From assembly GCA_024403135.1 (NCBI GenBank), contig JAKSSK010000010.1, positions 1-40,437 of the forward strand: DNA of 40,437 nucleotides. Direction: 5' to 3'. This stretch comes from Clostridia bacterium (GTDB lineage: Bacteria; Bacillota; Clostridia; Peptostreptococcales; Anaerovoracaceae). The notes beneath the pieces were generated by a model. It did no database searches and was not told the DNA's origin. It saw only the letters and a program-made list of their open reading frames with translations. Positions 10,801-16,749 of this stretch are shown in pieces. Numbering within the stretch: position 1 is the first letter of the stretch; each line of letters opens with the position of its first letter. The position numbers and the translations under genes were made by a program.

Positions 10801-13670
10801 AGCTGTATTGTCTCTTCATTGCAAAGCCTGATGTCCTTTAGCTTATCTGCAGTAAGCATATTCTTTAGAATCTCCACATACATCTTAGTCAGGCTATCGA
10901 TTAGACCTTCAGTGTATGAAGACTTTAGATAGTGAACTGTAATGCGGTAGCCATCAGGACCTTCCATAAGCATGTATTCAAGTTCTGAAATGGATATGTC
11001 TTCATCTAGCAGGTCCACTTTCGCTTTCTTTCCGTCGATGGTAACATCACCAAGCAGACTGGACTGGTAGATGAAAGAAACGTCCATGCCTAGGTCGTAC
11101 TCTGCTACCAGCTTTCCATAAGGAATGCAGTCGTTCTTGGTAGCCATGTAGTAGTTATCGTAGGTGTCCTTTACAAACTGATCTACAGCCATGTCAGGAT
11201 TAAACTTACAAGGCATAGGTATGGTCCTTACGAACATTCCCACAGAGTCGTGAAGTCTAAGATCCTTTCTACCTGTGTGGCAGGTAGTGAAGAAACTGTG
11301 ATTTGTTCCATTGAACTTTCCAAGGGCATATCCAAATGCTGAAAGGAAAATAGCGTTAGGGCTAACGCCTTCATCATTTGCATAGTCCTCTACCCCTGGA
11401 AGGTTAAAATCTAATGTATAGTAGCCGATTCCTTCCTCATCAGAGGTTTGATCAGGAAGAGGCTTTGAATCTGTATCTATTCCTTCAAATGCTTTATCGA
11501 AGAAGGTCTGGAATTCCTTTTTTGCCTTTTCACTCTTTGGCTCTCTGCCGTATGCTGCCATGTCGAATAGGTTAAGGCTTTCTTCCTCAATCTGGTATCC
11601 CTGGTAAACCAGGTCGATCTTACCTAAGAATGGCTTCATAGATGAACCATCAAAGATCAGGTGGTGAATATCTGCTAGGAAGTAATCACCATCTAGGGTA
11701 TGAAGATATGCAAAGCGGCATAGCGGCCCATTTTCAAGATCGAAAGGCTTAACGAAGTTATCCCTTGCGTCTTTTAGGGTATCGAAGGTTAGCTCTTCAA
11801 CCTGAAAATCTCTTTCACTGTAGGCCATATTAGGTACACCATCCACCAGTTCAAAGTGAACGGAGAAAACAGGAGTCTTTTTAGCAACTTCCTTAACAGA
11901 TTCAATGAATCTAGCCTTATCCACTTCCTTTGGCATTTGGACAGAGAATGGAATGTTATAGCGGATTGAATCTAAATCTTGAACGCATTCCATGTATACC
12001 CCTAGCTGGGATTCAGCAAGAGGTGAGAACTTAGGTATCTCTTCCATGTGGGAGATACTCTCGTTTAAACGCTTTTCACTTAGCTTTGCTATCTGGCCTG
12101 GAGTTCTTCCTTCAAGAAGAAGATCTATGGTAACATCAGGCCTCTTTAATATGCTAAGAACCTTTATGGCGTTGATGGAGTTTCCGCCTATGGTTAGGAA
12201 GTCGTCAATTATTCCAACTGTACCGCAGCCAAGCACCTCTTCAAAGGCAGCGCAGATGTCCGCTTCTAGGCTGGTTGTTGGTGGTACATATTCTCCCTTA
12301 AAGGATACTTTTTCTGGTGGAAGAAGGGCAGACCTATCCAGTTTACCGTTGACATTTTTAGGAAGGGAATCCATCCTTACATAGTACTGAGGCACCATGT
12401 AGCTAGGAAGGCTTTCCATAAGGACTGCTCTAATCCTATCTGGATCTAGAAGGGTTCCTTCATAGTAGCAGACCATGTAGGTGGAGCCATCTGTAAATGA
12501 CTTTACTACGGCGTTTTCTATGCCCTTAATTGACATTACCCTGGTTTCAACGCCTAGGGTATCTACTCTCTGACCATTAATCTTTACCATCCAGTCGGAT
12601 CTGTTTACATATATTAAATCTCCCTTGGAATTAATGTATCCAATATCGTAGGTGTGAAGCAGCACTCCGTCATCCTGCTTAACTATGGAAGTGCTAGGCA
12701 TGTTAAAGTAGCTAACCTCAAAATCGCATTTGATGCAGATTTCTCCGCTAGCTCCATCCTCTAGCCTGTTGCCATCCTCATCGCAGATTAGGAACTGGAT
12801 AGGAGCAATAGGTTTTCCAAGAGGCGTATTCTCGTACTTCTTATCCACCTTGAACATGCTGACGATGCCTGTTTCACTTAGACCGTATAGGCAGTAGGTG
12901 TCAATGCCTTCAAAATAGATATCGGATACTCTTTCGCTTCCTGTAAGAACTCTCTTAAATGACTTAGGGAAGCTTTCAATATTTTTTAAAAGCTGTGGGC
13001 TTAGAAAGGCACAAGTTATGCCGTATTTTTCAAAGTATTTATATAGAAGGGCTGGAGTCTTACGTGAATCCTCATCCAGAATGTGGACCGTTCCTCCAAG
13101 TATGAAAACTGCCAGGTATTCCATGGTATGAACTATGAATGAAAGTGGAGCTAAAGCACCCACCTTTATGGTTTTTAGACCCTTGTATGCCATAGTTATT
13201 CTAGTGGCAGCCTTTGCAAGGGCATCAGTAGTGTACAGTATTCCCTTAGGATTTCCTGTTGAACCAGATGTGTAGATTAGAAGGGCGTTTTCGGCATTCT
13301 TAACATAGCCCTGGTAAGGGGCATAGGTGATTATGTCATCAAAGAACTCCTCTGTAATCTCATATCTAGCGTTACAGTCATTCTTTATATATTCAATTCT
13401 CTCCTTGGGGTATGCCTTTGAAACTGGAACCACAACGCAGCCCAGCTTTAAAATACCTAGATATGCACCTGGGTATTCAAAGGTTCTATCCAGGTTAATG
13501 ACTACGAAGTCTCCCTCCTTAACGCCTAGGGAGTTTAGTTTGCCGGCAACTAAACTAGCTATTCCGTCTAGAGCGCCATAGCTTATTGCTCTCTGGCCGT
13601 TTTGGTCAACTATTGCGGCTCTTTTAGCATACTTATCTTTTACCTGTTCATATATTTCGATATAGTTCAT
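4848..13670 (-). CDS. trimodular NRPS with terminal reductase (A-T-C-A-T-C-A-T-R)
   Basis: A single 2940-residue assembly-line synthetase. Domains in order: A1 about 8-450 (YTSGSTGNPKG at 133-143), T1 about 465-535 (Ser498 in GGNS), C1 about 547-960 (HHLIFDG 669-675), A2 about 972-1455 (YTSGSTGTPKG from 1120), T2 about 1468-1537 (Ser1501 in GLTS), C2 about 1551-1957 (HHIVSDG 1670-1676), A3 about 1971-2465, T3 about 2479-2548 (Ser2511 in GGTS), and R about 2584-2940, an extended SDR-type thioester reductase (TGSLGFLG 2589-2596, YGISK 2743-2747). No epimerase, methyltransferase or thioesterase is present. A2 and A3 keep the alpha-amine Asp (1166, 2173); A1 has Ile179 there. The expected product is a starter acyl group or residue plus two amino acids, released reductively as aldehyde or alcohol. 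The start has an AGGAGG site. Domain calls are secure; substrates are not. Confidence 0.95.
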   Translation of the reverse strand: MNYIEIYEQVKDKYAKRAAIVDQNGQRAISYGALDGIASLVAGKLNSLGVKEGDFVVINLDRTFEYPGAYLGILKLGCVVVPVSKAYPKERIEYIKNDCNARYEITEEFFDDIITYAPYQGYVKNAENALLIYTSGSTGNPKGILYTTDALAKAATRITMAYKGLKTIKVGALAPLSFIVHTMEYLAVFILGGTVHILDEDSRKTPALLYKYFEKYGITCAFLSPQLLKNIESFPKSFKRVLTGSERVSDIYFEGIDTYCLYGLSETGIVSMFKVDKKYENTPLGKPIAPIQFLICDEDGNRLEDGASGEICIKCDFEVSYFNMPSTSIVKQDDGVLLHTYDIGYINSKGDLIYVNRSDWMVKINGQRVDTLGVETRVMSIKGIENAVVKSFTDGSTYMVCYYEGTLLDPDRIRAVLMESLPSYMVPQYYVRMDSLPKNVNGKLDRSALLPPEKVSFKGEYVPPTTSLEADICAAFEEVLGCGTVGIIDDFLTIGGNSINAIKVLSILKRPDVTIDLLLEGRTPGQIAKLSEKRLNESISHMEEIPKFSPLAESQLGVYMECVQDLDSIRYNIPFSVQMPKEVDKARFIESVKEVAKKTPVFSVHFELVDGVPNMAYSERDFQVEELTFDTLKDARDNFVKPFDLENGPLCRFAYLHTLDGDYFLADIHHLIFDGSSMKPFLGKIDLVYQGYQIEEESLNLFDMAAYGREPKSEKAKKEFQTFFDKAFEGIDTDSKPLPDQTSDEEGIGYYTLDFNLPGVEDYANDEGVSPNAIFLSAFGYALGKFNGTNHSFFTTCHTGRKDLRLHDSVGMFVRTIPMPCKFNPDMAVDQFVKDTYDNYYMATKNDCIPYGKLVAEYDLGMDVSFIYQSSLLGDVTIDGKKAKVDLLDEDISISELEYMLMEGPDGYRITVHYLKSSYTEGLIDSLTKMYVEILKNMLTADKLKDIRLCNEETIQLLSKFNDTKQPYPDKKTIVELFKETVEKYPDLDCVVYEKNHYTYAQVDEITDRLAGCLRKKGVERNKAVGILIPRSEYMLICALGVLKAGGAYVPLDPSYPPERLNLMVNDSGAMMLLTTAELSPIIEEGFTGERMMIDEIPSLPPLDVDLPMPGINDLFILLYTSGSTGTPKGVMFCHSNTMVTAAWARRFYDLGPGDCFTAYASYGFDANVFDTYPAITSGATLHIISDRVRFDLLALTDYYNENKITHSVMTTQVGRQFALMGGSKYLKCLSVAGEKLTPLDPPKGFKLYNFYGPTEGSILSNFFYIDKYYKDVPIGKPTDNTKLYVVDENEHLLPPGATGELWIAGPHVTKGYLNRPEKTAQAYAMNPFILDNGYERIYKTGDVVRLLPDGNYQFVGRADGQVKVRGFRVELTEVEEIIRRFPRIKDATTAAFDDPAGGKFVAAYVVSDEIIDIDAMNKFIASEKPPYMVPAVTMQIDEIPLNRNQKVDRKALPKPERKVKDLVKPKNDVQQHIYEIVRNVIGHDQFGISTDLFEEAGLTSIATLKLNVILGKEFGTNVRLEDIKEHNTVEKLEGFLQGAKKVKKYALLEDYPITESQMGIFFEWSKNPTNMTYNIPLLLKIDDEVDIKKLEKALEKAVNAHPYLKAALFADDNGNIRAKRNDKQKPVINKVIADELPELVRPFNLLEDTLYRIAIIYVKRERFLFMDCHHIVSDGTSQAILLEDINRAYAGETIEKENYTGFEVALDEEAARKGPAYAKAKEYYDSIFTGCEPDCLPPKAPEVNKKCTKTFTKSSNLKVDQFIKEKGLTENAFFNAAFGYVLHHYSLKEDSVYTTIYNGRNSSLLASSVSMLVKTMPVLLKMDGQLKVSEYLKDSQKQLMDSMANDIYSFAEISNAYGIHSDILFAYQGEGFIRPELCGKPAEIIDLGGNIAKAPITIQVNKTSDGFTYHADYRGDMFNADLISNMIDALDEVCYQFMEKEDLKDVSLLCDERKLQLDGINDTKVSYEDVTCHKMFEDYVKDNPDQLAIIADGKSLTFDRLNRLANRIAYSLISLGVKKDTIVGIMLDRTIELDMAQLGILKAGAAFLGLLPNYPDDRVDFCLRDCDSPLIITTESIKRSRPALFSQDKPYKVVTVESLVQNDKETNPNLDISTDSLCYCIYTSGSTGRPKGVMIEHRNMVCVAHPAATDYRWYWGKDSGKVCLAISSISFDMSIMDNLTMLMTGHTVCMATDREIHNPNLLRDLMLRNHVQVMAATPSFLMGTFLSEEFEPVIQNLTSLCSGAEAFPIALYEGLKKVNPDLVILNCYGPTECSITCCCKHISSPNQVTIGRPNANTSFYVMDSSGNVLPPYALGELVISGKLVGRGYVKLPEKNKEVFFEMDGVPCYRTGDVVRFAENGEVQFFGRRDNQVKLRGFRIELDEIEKCMASYPGVKITKVIVRNNGNEDYLAGFFTAANEVDLTDLTKHLKDSLAHYMVPDALMQLDAMPLTPNGKIDKNNLPDIQRSERKGKKRAPKKSLEEMLCVMFAKALGLEECYADDNFFELGGTSLTASKVVMQLMSKGIDIEYQYIFDNPTPESLASYIDSLSKTSKAKEETTESQLEVLEKNSLEYASQVKRKPLGDVLLTGSLGFLGVHILKELLEEDGHIYCLIRDGEGMEASERLEKRFQYYFSEDYDHDKVSVIKGDITDDGLKDVLKGVAFDTLINSAACVKHYAADDVLERINVLGVKNLIGITQEKDARMIQISTVSIPGIHTDETYRQNLEMHESQLFVVDDMDNKYGISKYHAELAMFDAIKAGMDGKVIRVGNLMGRHSDGKFQINLDTNAFLNGIRGFATIGKCPISHATDPMSFSPIDLTARAIVLLSGTNRQFTAFHADNRFSFDEWQLIEAVNKCGIKITPVDDEEYYQDYYRMLGDERVNSRLSGLMTNDRPDLHAVKTNNDFTTNILYRLGFAWPFMDIPYLMRAISSLQEEDFFK

Positions 13671-13675
13671 ATTCT

Positions 13676-13702
13676 TCCTCCTATATACCAGTTATTATAC
13701 CA
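13676..13702 (-). promoter_or_regulatory. extended -10 promoter and ribosome binding site of the NRPS gene
   Basis: On the minus strand, TGGTATAAT (TG motif plus TATAAT at 13694-13699) is followed after about 12 nt by AGGAGG and then the ATG at 13670. No good -35 is visible; that position falls in the U-tract of the upstream terminator. The leader would be only about 15-20 nt, leaving no room for a riboswitch or attenuator. Confidence 0.5.
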
Positions 13703-13711
13703 TATTTTGCA

Positions 13712-13737
13712 ATAAAAAACCCCGCTTATGCGGGGCT
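13712..13737 (-). terminator. terminator of the phosphoribosyltransferase gene
   Basis: Read on the minus strand: GCCCCGC, loop ATAA, GCGGGG, then a T-rich run (A run at 13714-13719 on the plus strand). The stem is 6 bp of G/C. It separates the phosphoribosyltransferase from the NRPS gene. Confidence 0.85.
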
Positions 13738-13744
13738 AGGTATG

Positions 13745-14296
13745 TTATTTAACTGAACCATCGGCATTGAACAGTGGAAGCTTTTCTAGGAAGATGATAT
13801 CGTCTCTATCTGCTGCATCTCCTTCAGCTAATACTGCCATTCTTCCAACTACGTTTCCGCCAGCTCTTTCAACTAAGTTTTCGATGGACTTTAGTGATTC
13901 GCCTGTTGAGATTACGTCGTCAACGATTAGGACTCTTCTGCCCTTCATCATTTCAACTTCTTTATCTCCAACGCAAAGTGTTTGGATGTGGTCTGTAGTG
14001 ATTGAATCAACCTCTGTAGTAAGAACGTTGTTCATGTATAGCTTAGGGCCTTTTCTAGCAACTACGAAGTCGTTTGTGTTTGCTTGTCTTGCCATTTCGT
14101 AGCAAAGTGTAATTCCTTTAGCTTCTGCAGTAACGATTACATCGAATTCTGGAGCCTTCTTTAGAAGTTCTCTAGCTGCAGCTACTGTCATATCTACATC
14201 GCTAAACAGGATGAATGCGCCGATATATAAATCGTCGTTTATCTTGCATAGTGGAAGCTGTCTCTTTAATCCAGCAATTGTCATTTCATGAAACAT
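13745..14296 (-). CDS. purine phosphoribosyltransferase (adenine/xanthine type)
   Basis: A 183-residue cytosolic type I phosphoribosyltransferase that joins a purine base to PRPP. The PRPP-binding motif is VLIVDDVISTGES at about 120-132; DVIVTAEAKGI at about 53-63 and FLEKLPLF near the end match a clostridial group usually annotated as adenine phosphoribosyltransferase. The start at 14296 has AGAGG 8 nt upstream; Met5 is a less likely alternative. It lies behind a purine permease but has its own promoter and is separated from it by a terminator. The permease carries a guanine-class riboswitch, so a role in guanine, hypoxanthine or xanthine salvage is also possible. The base specificity is unresolved. 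Confidence 0.78.
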   Translation of the reverse strand: MFHEMTIAGLKRQLPLCKINDDLYIGAFILFSDVDMTVAAARELLKKAPEFDVIVTAEAKGITLCYEMARQANTNDFVVARKGPKLYMNNVLTTEVDSITTDHIQTLCVGDKEVEMMKGRRVLIVDDVISTGESLKSIENLVERAGGNVVGRMAVLAEGDAADRDDIIFLEKLPLFNADGSVK

Positions 14297-14335
14297 AATT
14301 TTGACCTCTCTTATATATGCATATTTTACCCTCTA

Positions 14336-14364
14336 ATTATATACCCCAGGCCCTTTAATTGCAA
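14336..14364 (-). promoter_or_regulatory. sigma-A-type promoter of the phosphoribosyltransferase gene
   Basis: On the minus strand TTGCAA (14359-14364), 17-nt spacer, TATAAT (14336-14341). It starts right after the permease terminator. Confidence 0.6.
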
Positions 14365-14395
14365 TAAAAAAAGACGCTCCTTTTGGAGCGCCTTT
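14365..14395 (-). terminator. terminator of the purine permease gene
   Basis: Minus strand: CGCTCC, loop AAAA, GGAGCG (plus-strand 14375-14390), extended by a few outer pairs around one mismatch, then a T run (plus-strand A run 14365-14372). Confidence 0.82.
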
Positions 14396-14403
14396 GATAC
14401 AAA

Positions 14404-15810
14404 TTACATTGTGATGAAGCAGAACTTAAGGATGAATAGTAAACCGATAATAGTTACCATGATATCCTTCTTCTGATACTTACCAGTGAAGATTGCAACG
14501 ATTGTGTATGCGATTGAACCGATACCGATACCGTTTGCAATTGAGTAAGTAAGTGGCATCATGATTAATGTTAAGAATGCAGGAGCAGCTGATCCGAAGT
14601 CATCGAAGTCAACCTTCTTGATGTTCTTAAGCATTAATACGCCAACGTAGATTAGTGCAGGTGCTGTAGCACAAGCAGGAACGATTGATGCAAGTGGAGT
14701 TAAGAATAGGCAAACGAAGAAGCAGCAAGCTACTACTAATGAAGTTAAACCTGTTCTACCACCAGCAGCTACGCCTGATGCTGATTCAACGAATGTAGTA
14801 CATGTTGAAGTACCAAGGCAAGCACCAGCTACTGTTGCGATTGAGTCTGAAGCCATGCACTTGTTAAGTCTGATTGGGTCACCGTTTTCATCTAGTAGAT
14901 CAGCTTCTGAAGCTGCACCGTAAAGAGTACCGATTGTATCGAACATGTCTACTAAGCAGAATGAAACAACGTACATGATTCCACCAAAGATACCGCCAAC
15001 TAATTCAGGGCTGAAAGCAAGCTTCCAAGCTTCTGCCTTGAAGCATCCTAAGAAACCGATTTGACCGAAGTCCTTGAATGCTTGACCGATTTGTTGCATA
15101 TCCATTGAAGGAACTGAAGCAGTAAGGATGTAGTAAAGAACTGCTGTAGCAAGCATTCCGATGATTACATTACCCTTAACTTGAAGTCTTCCTAAGATAA
15201 CGATGATTAAGAATCCAACTAAAGCAAGTAGTGCAGGAAGAACTGAAATGATTCCGTCTCCTCCGTGAATAGCTCCGTTGATATCTACGAATTGAGTTAA
15301 TGTGTATTGGTTAGCTTGGATAATACCAACGTTTTGGAATCCAATGAAAGTGATGAATAAACCGATACCAGCAGGGATAGCTTTCTTTAAGCATTCAGGC
15401 ATTGCCTTAGCGATGTATTCTCTAGCACCTGTGATTGATAGGATTAAGAATACTAAACCTGAAATAAGTACGATTACTAGACCAGCTTGGTAGCCGTCTA
15501 CTGGGTTTCCACCAGAAATAACTTCTGGAAGAACGAAGCTTACGAAGAAGAATGAGTTAAGTCCCATTCCGCAAGCTTGTGCGAAAGGCATCTTAGCTAA
15601 GAATGCCATTAATAGTGTACCGATAACGGCAACAACGATTGAACCTACATAAACTGAGTTCCAAATGCCATCAAGACCTGGAGTAAAACCAGTGATTTGA
15701 TTTGGGTTAACAAAGATAATGTAAGCCATTGCAAAGAATGTGGTTAATCCGGCAATAATTTCAGTCTTAATAGTTGAACCGGATTCAGTAACCTTGAAAA
15801 ATTTGTCCAT
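14404..15810 (-). CDS. NCS2-family purine permease (AzgA/PbuG-like)
   Basis: A 468-residue integral membrane protein for proton-coupled uptake of purine bases, probably guanine or hypoxanthine. The N-terminus (KTEIIAGLTTFFAMAYIIFV from about 15) and AQACGMGLNSFF near residue 78 are typical of the AzgA/PbuG branch, as are the LGTSTCTTFVESASGVAAGGRTG-type segment at about 335-357 and the many hydrophobic helices. The start has AAAGGAG 9 nt upstream. The roughly 200-nt leader contains a guanine-class riboswitch and an intrinsic terminator, so the gene should be switched off when guanine or hypoxanthine is plentiful. This regulation supports transport of those bases rather than adenine, but transport itself is inferred. 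Confidence 0.9.
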   Translation of the reverse strand: MDKFFKVTESGSTIKTEIIAGLTTFFAMAYIIFVNPNQITGFTPGLDGIWNSVYVGSIVVAVIGTLLMAFLAKMPFAQACGMGLNSFFFVSFVLPEVISGGNPVDGYQAGLVIVLISGLVFLILSITGAREYIAKAMPECLKKAIPAGIGLFITFIGFQNVGIIQANQYTLTQFVDINGAIHGGDGIISVLPALLALVGFLIIVILGRLQVKGNVIIGMLATAVLYYILTASVPSMDMQQIGQAFKDFGQIGFLGCFKAEAWKLAFSPELVGGIFGGIMYVVSFCLVDMFDTIGTLYGAASEADLLDENGDPIRLNKCMASDSIATVAGACLGTSTCTTFVESASGVAAGGRTGLTSLVVACCFFVCLFLTPLASIVPACATAPALIYVGVLMLKNIKKVDFDDFGSAAPAFLTLIMMPLTYSIANGIGIGSIAYTIVAIFTGKYQKKDIMVTIIGLLFILKFCFITM

Positions 15811-15858
15811 GGTTGATCTCTCCTTTAAAAAACTTAAAATAACTTTTTAAAGAAAAAA

Positions 15859-15885
15859 ACAAAAAACGAACCTAAAAGTTCGTTT
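15859..15885 (-). terminator. riboswitch expression-platform terminator
   Basis: Minus strand: AACGAAC, loop TTTTAG, GTTCGTT, followed by a T run (plus-strand A run 15859-15866). It lies between the purine aptamer and the permease start, as expected of an OFF-type transcriptional riboswitch. Confidence 0.75.
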
Positions 15886-15926
15886 GCCAATACACAAAAA
15901 CGCAAAAAATTTAAAGCGTCTTTGTA

Positions 15927-15992
15927 ACCAATAGTCGCGAATAAGGCATCGCGGTAGAAACATTGGGGCCATTCATCCCAACCTATATTGGC
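15927..15992 (-). promoter_or_regulatory. guanine-class purine riboswitch aptamer
   Basis: Read on the minus strand: P1 strand CCAATA (starting 15991), TAGG, P2 with TTGGG/CCCAA around a loop ending in ATGG, the invariant junction GTTTCTACCG, P3 CGCGA/TCGCG with a loop containing GCC (able to kiss the GG of the P2 loop), and CGACTATTGG closing P1. The C of GACTAT corresponds to C74 of the xpt aptamer, which gives guanine/hypoxanthine rather than adenine selectivity. The position upstream of a purine permease fits. Confidence 0.93.
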
Positions 15993-16017
15993 AACATTAT
16001 TTTCTTCTTACAATGTA

Positions 16018-16046
16018 AATTTAACATAGAAAAAAACCCTTGTCAA
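16018..16046 (-). promoter_or_regulatory. promoter of the riboswitch-permease transcript
   Basis: Minus strand: TTGACA (16041-16046), 17-nt spacer, TAAATT (16018-16023) preceded by TGT as an extended -10. The -35 overlaps the terminator hairpin of the upstream HD-domain gene. The predicted start near 16011 places the aptamer about 20 nt into the RNA. Confidence 0.65.
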
Positions 16047-16061
16047 CAAGTGCAAGGGTTT
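16028..16061 (-). terminator. terminator of the HD-domain gene
   Basis: Minus strand: AAACCCTTG (16061-16053), 10-nt loop, CAAGGGTTT (16042-16034), followed by more T residues (plus-strand A run 16028-16036). Its 3' half also contains the -35 of the next promoter. Confidence 0.8.
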
Positions 16062-16081
16062 AAATTTCAACGATTTTTAAA

Positions 16082-16099
16082 TTTGTGAAATTTCACAAA
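16082..16099. repeat. 18-bp perfect palindrome
   Basis: TTTGTGAAATTTCACAAA, a perfect inverted repeat between the HD gene's stop and its terminator. It resembles Rex (TTGTGAA-N4-TTCACAA) and CRP-family (TGTGA-N6-TCACA) half-sites but with a 2-nt or 4-nt spacer, so neither assignment fits exactly. It could instead be a 3'-UTR hairpin. Confidence 0.5.
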
Positions 16100-16126
16100 A
16101 AATATTTTTTTCCTTGTGGATTTTCA

Positions 16127-16684
16127 CTACTTGTGGTCTCTTTCAAACTGCTTCATAGCTTCAAGAGTATCATCCATTAGCTGGTCAAGTTCCCATCCTA
16201 ACATCTCAGCTCCCTTAGCGATGGTTTCCCTGTCGCATCCAGCAGCAAAGTGTTTATCCTTAAACTTCTTTTTAAGGGATTTAAGCTCCATATCTAGTGT
16301 GCTCTTTGAGGGTCTCATCAAAGCAGCAGCTCCAATTAGTCCAGTAAGTTCGTCGCAGGCAAACAGTACCTTTTCCATTTCGTGTACTGGCTCTACATCT
16401 GAACATAGGCCATAGCCGTGGGAGCATATAGCGTGGATCATATCATCCTCAATATTTGCTTCCTTTAAAAGCTCAACGCACTTAATGCAGTGCTCATCTG
16501 GCCACATCTCAAAGTCTATGTCGTGAAGAAGTCCGCATAGTCCCCAGAACTCTTCCTGATCACCGTAGCCCAGTTTCTTTGCGAAGTAGCGCATAGCAGC
16601 TTCAACCTTTTCGCCGTGCTCGATGTGGAACTCTTCCTTGTTATATTTCTTAAGTAGCTGGAAAGCCTCATTTCTAGTAATCAT
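16127..16684 (-). CDS. HD-domain metal-dependent phosphohydrolase-like protein
   Basis: A 185-residue soluble protein of the HD superfamily. Candidate metal ligands are His23 (IEHGEKV), the His54-Asp55 doublet (LLHDIDF), His84 or His89 (HAICSHGY) and Asp111 (ACDELTGL), in the order expected for the fold. Close relatives are generally annotated only as HD or HDIG-domain proteins and may act on nucleotides or other phosphoesters; the substrate here is unknown. The start has AAGGAGG 9 nt upstream. It has its own promoter and terminator, so it is probably monocistronic. It sits between the purine transport unit and the divergent cobalamin operon, but nothing in it ties it to either pathway. Confidence 0.85.
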   Translation of the reverse strand: MITRNEAFQLLKKYNKEEFHIEHGEKVEAAMRYFAKKLGYGDQEEFWGLCGLLHDIDFEMWPDEHCIKCVELLKEANIEDDMIHAICSHGYGLCSDVEPVHEMEKVLFACDELTGLIGAAALMRPSKSTLDMELKSLKKKFKDKHFAAGCDRETIAKGAEMLGWELDQLMDDTLEAMKQFERDHK

Positions 16685-16705
16685 AAGTATCGCCTCCTTA
16701 CAAAT

Positions 16706-16734
16706 ATTTTATCTAAAAAAGTGCTTTTATGCAA
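16706..16734 (-). promoter_or_regulatory. promoter of the HD-domain gene
   Basis: Minus strand: TTGCAT (16729-16734), 17-nt spacer, TAAAAT (16706-16711). It occupies the same DNA as the upstream half of the divergent plus-strand promoter at 16741-16749. Confidence 0.55.
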
Positions 16735-16740
16735 GAGATG

Positions 16741-16749
16741 TGTTAGAAT
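16741..16749 (+). promoter_or_regulatory. extended -10 promoter of the cobalamin operon (leaderless start)
   Basis: TGTTAGAAT: a TG motif plus TAGAAT at 16744-16749. Transcription would begin about 7-9 nt later, at or next to the ATG at 16758. No ribosome binding site precedes that ATG, consistent with a leaderless mRNA. No convincing -35 is visible. Confidence 0.45.

Noticed and set aside
4848..13670. Recent horizontal transfer of the NRPS gene
   Set aside because: Base composition and codon use look like those of its neighbours by eye, and there are no mobile elements or flanking repeats; transfer cannot be excluded but is not supported.
15896..15923. A second intrinsic terminator in the riboswitch leader (AAAGACGC with GCGTTTTT on the minus strand)
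   Set aside because: The loop is 12 nt and A/T-rich and the stem has a G-T pair; the downstream AACGAAC/GTTCGTT hairpin is a better terminator. It may be an accessory helix.
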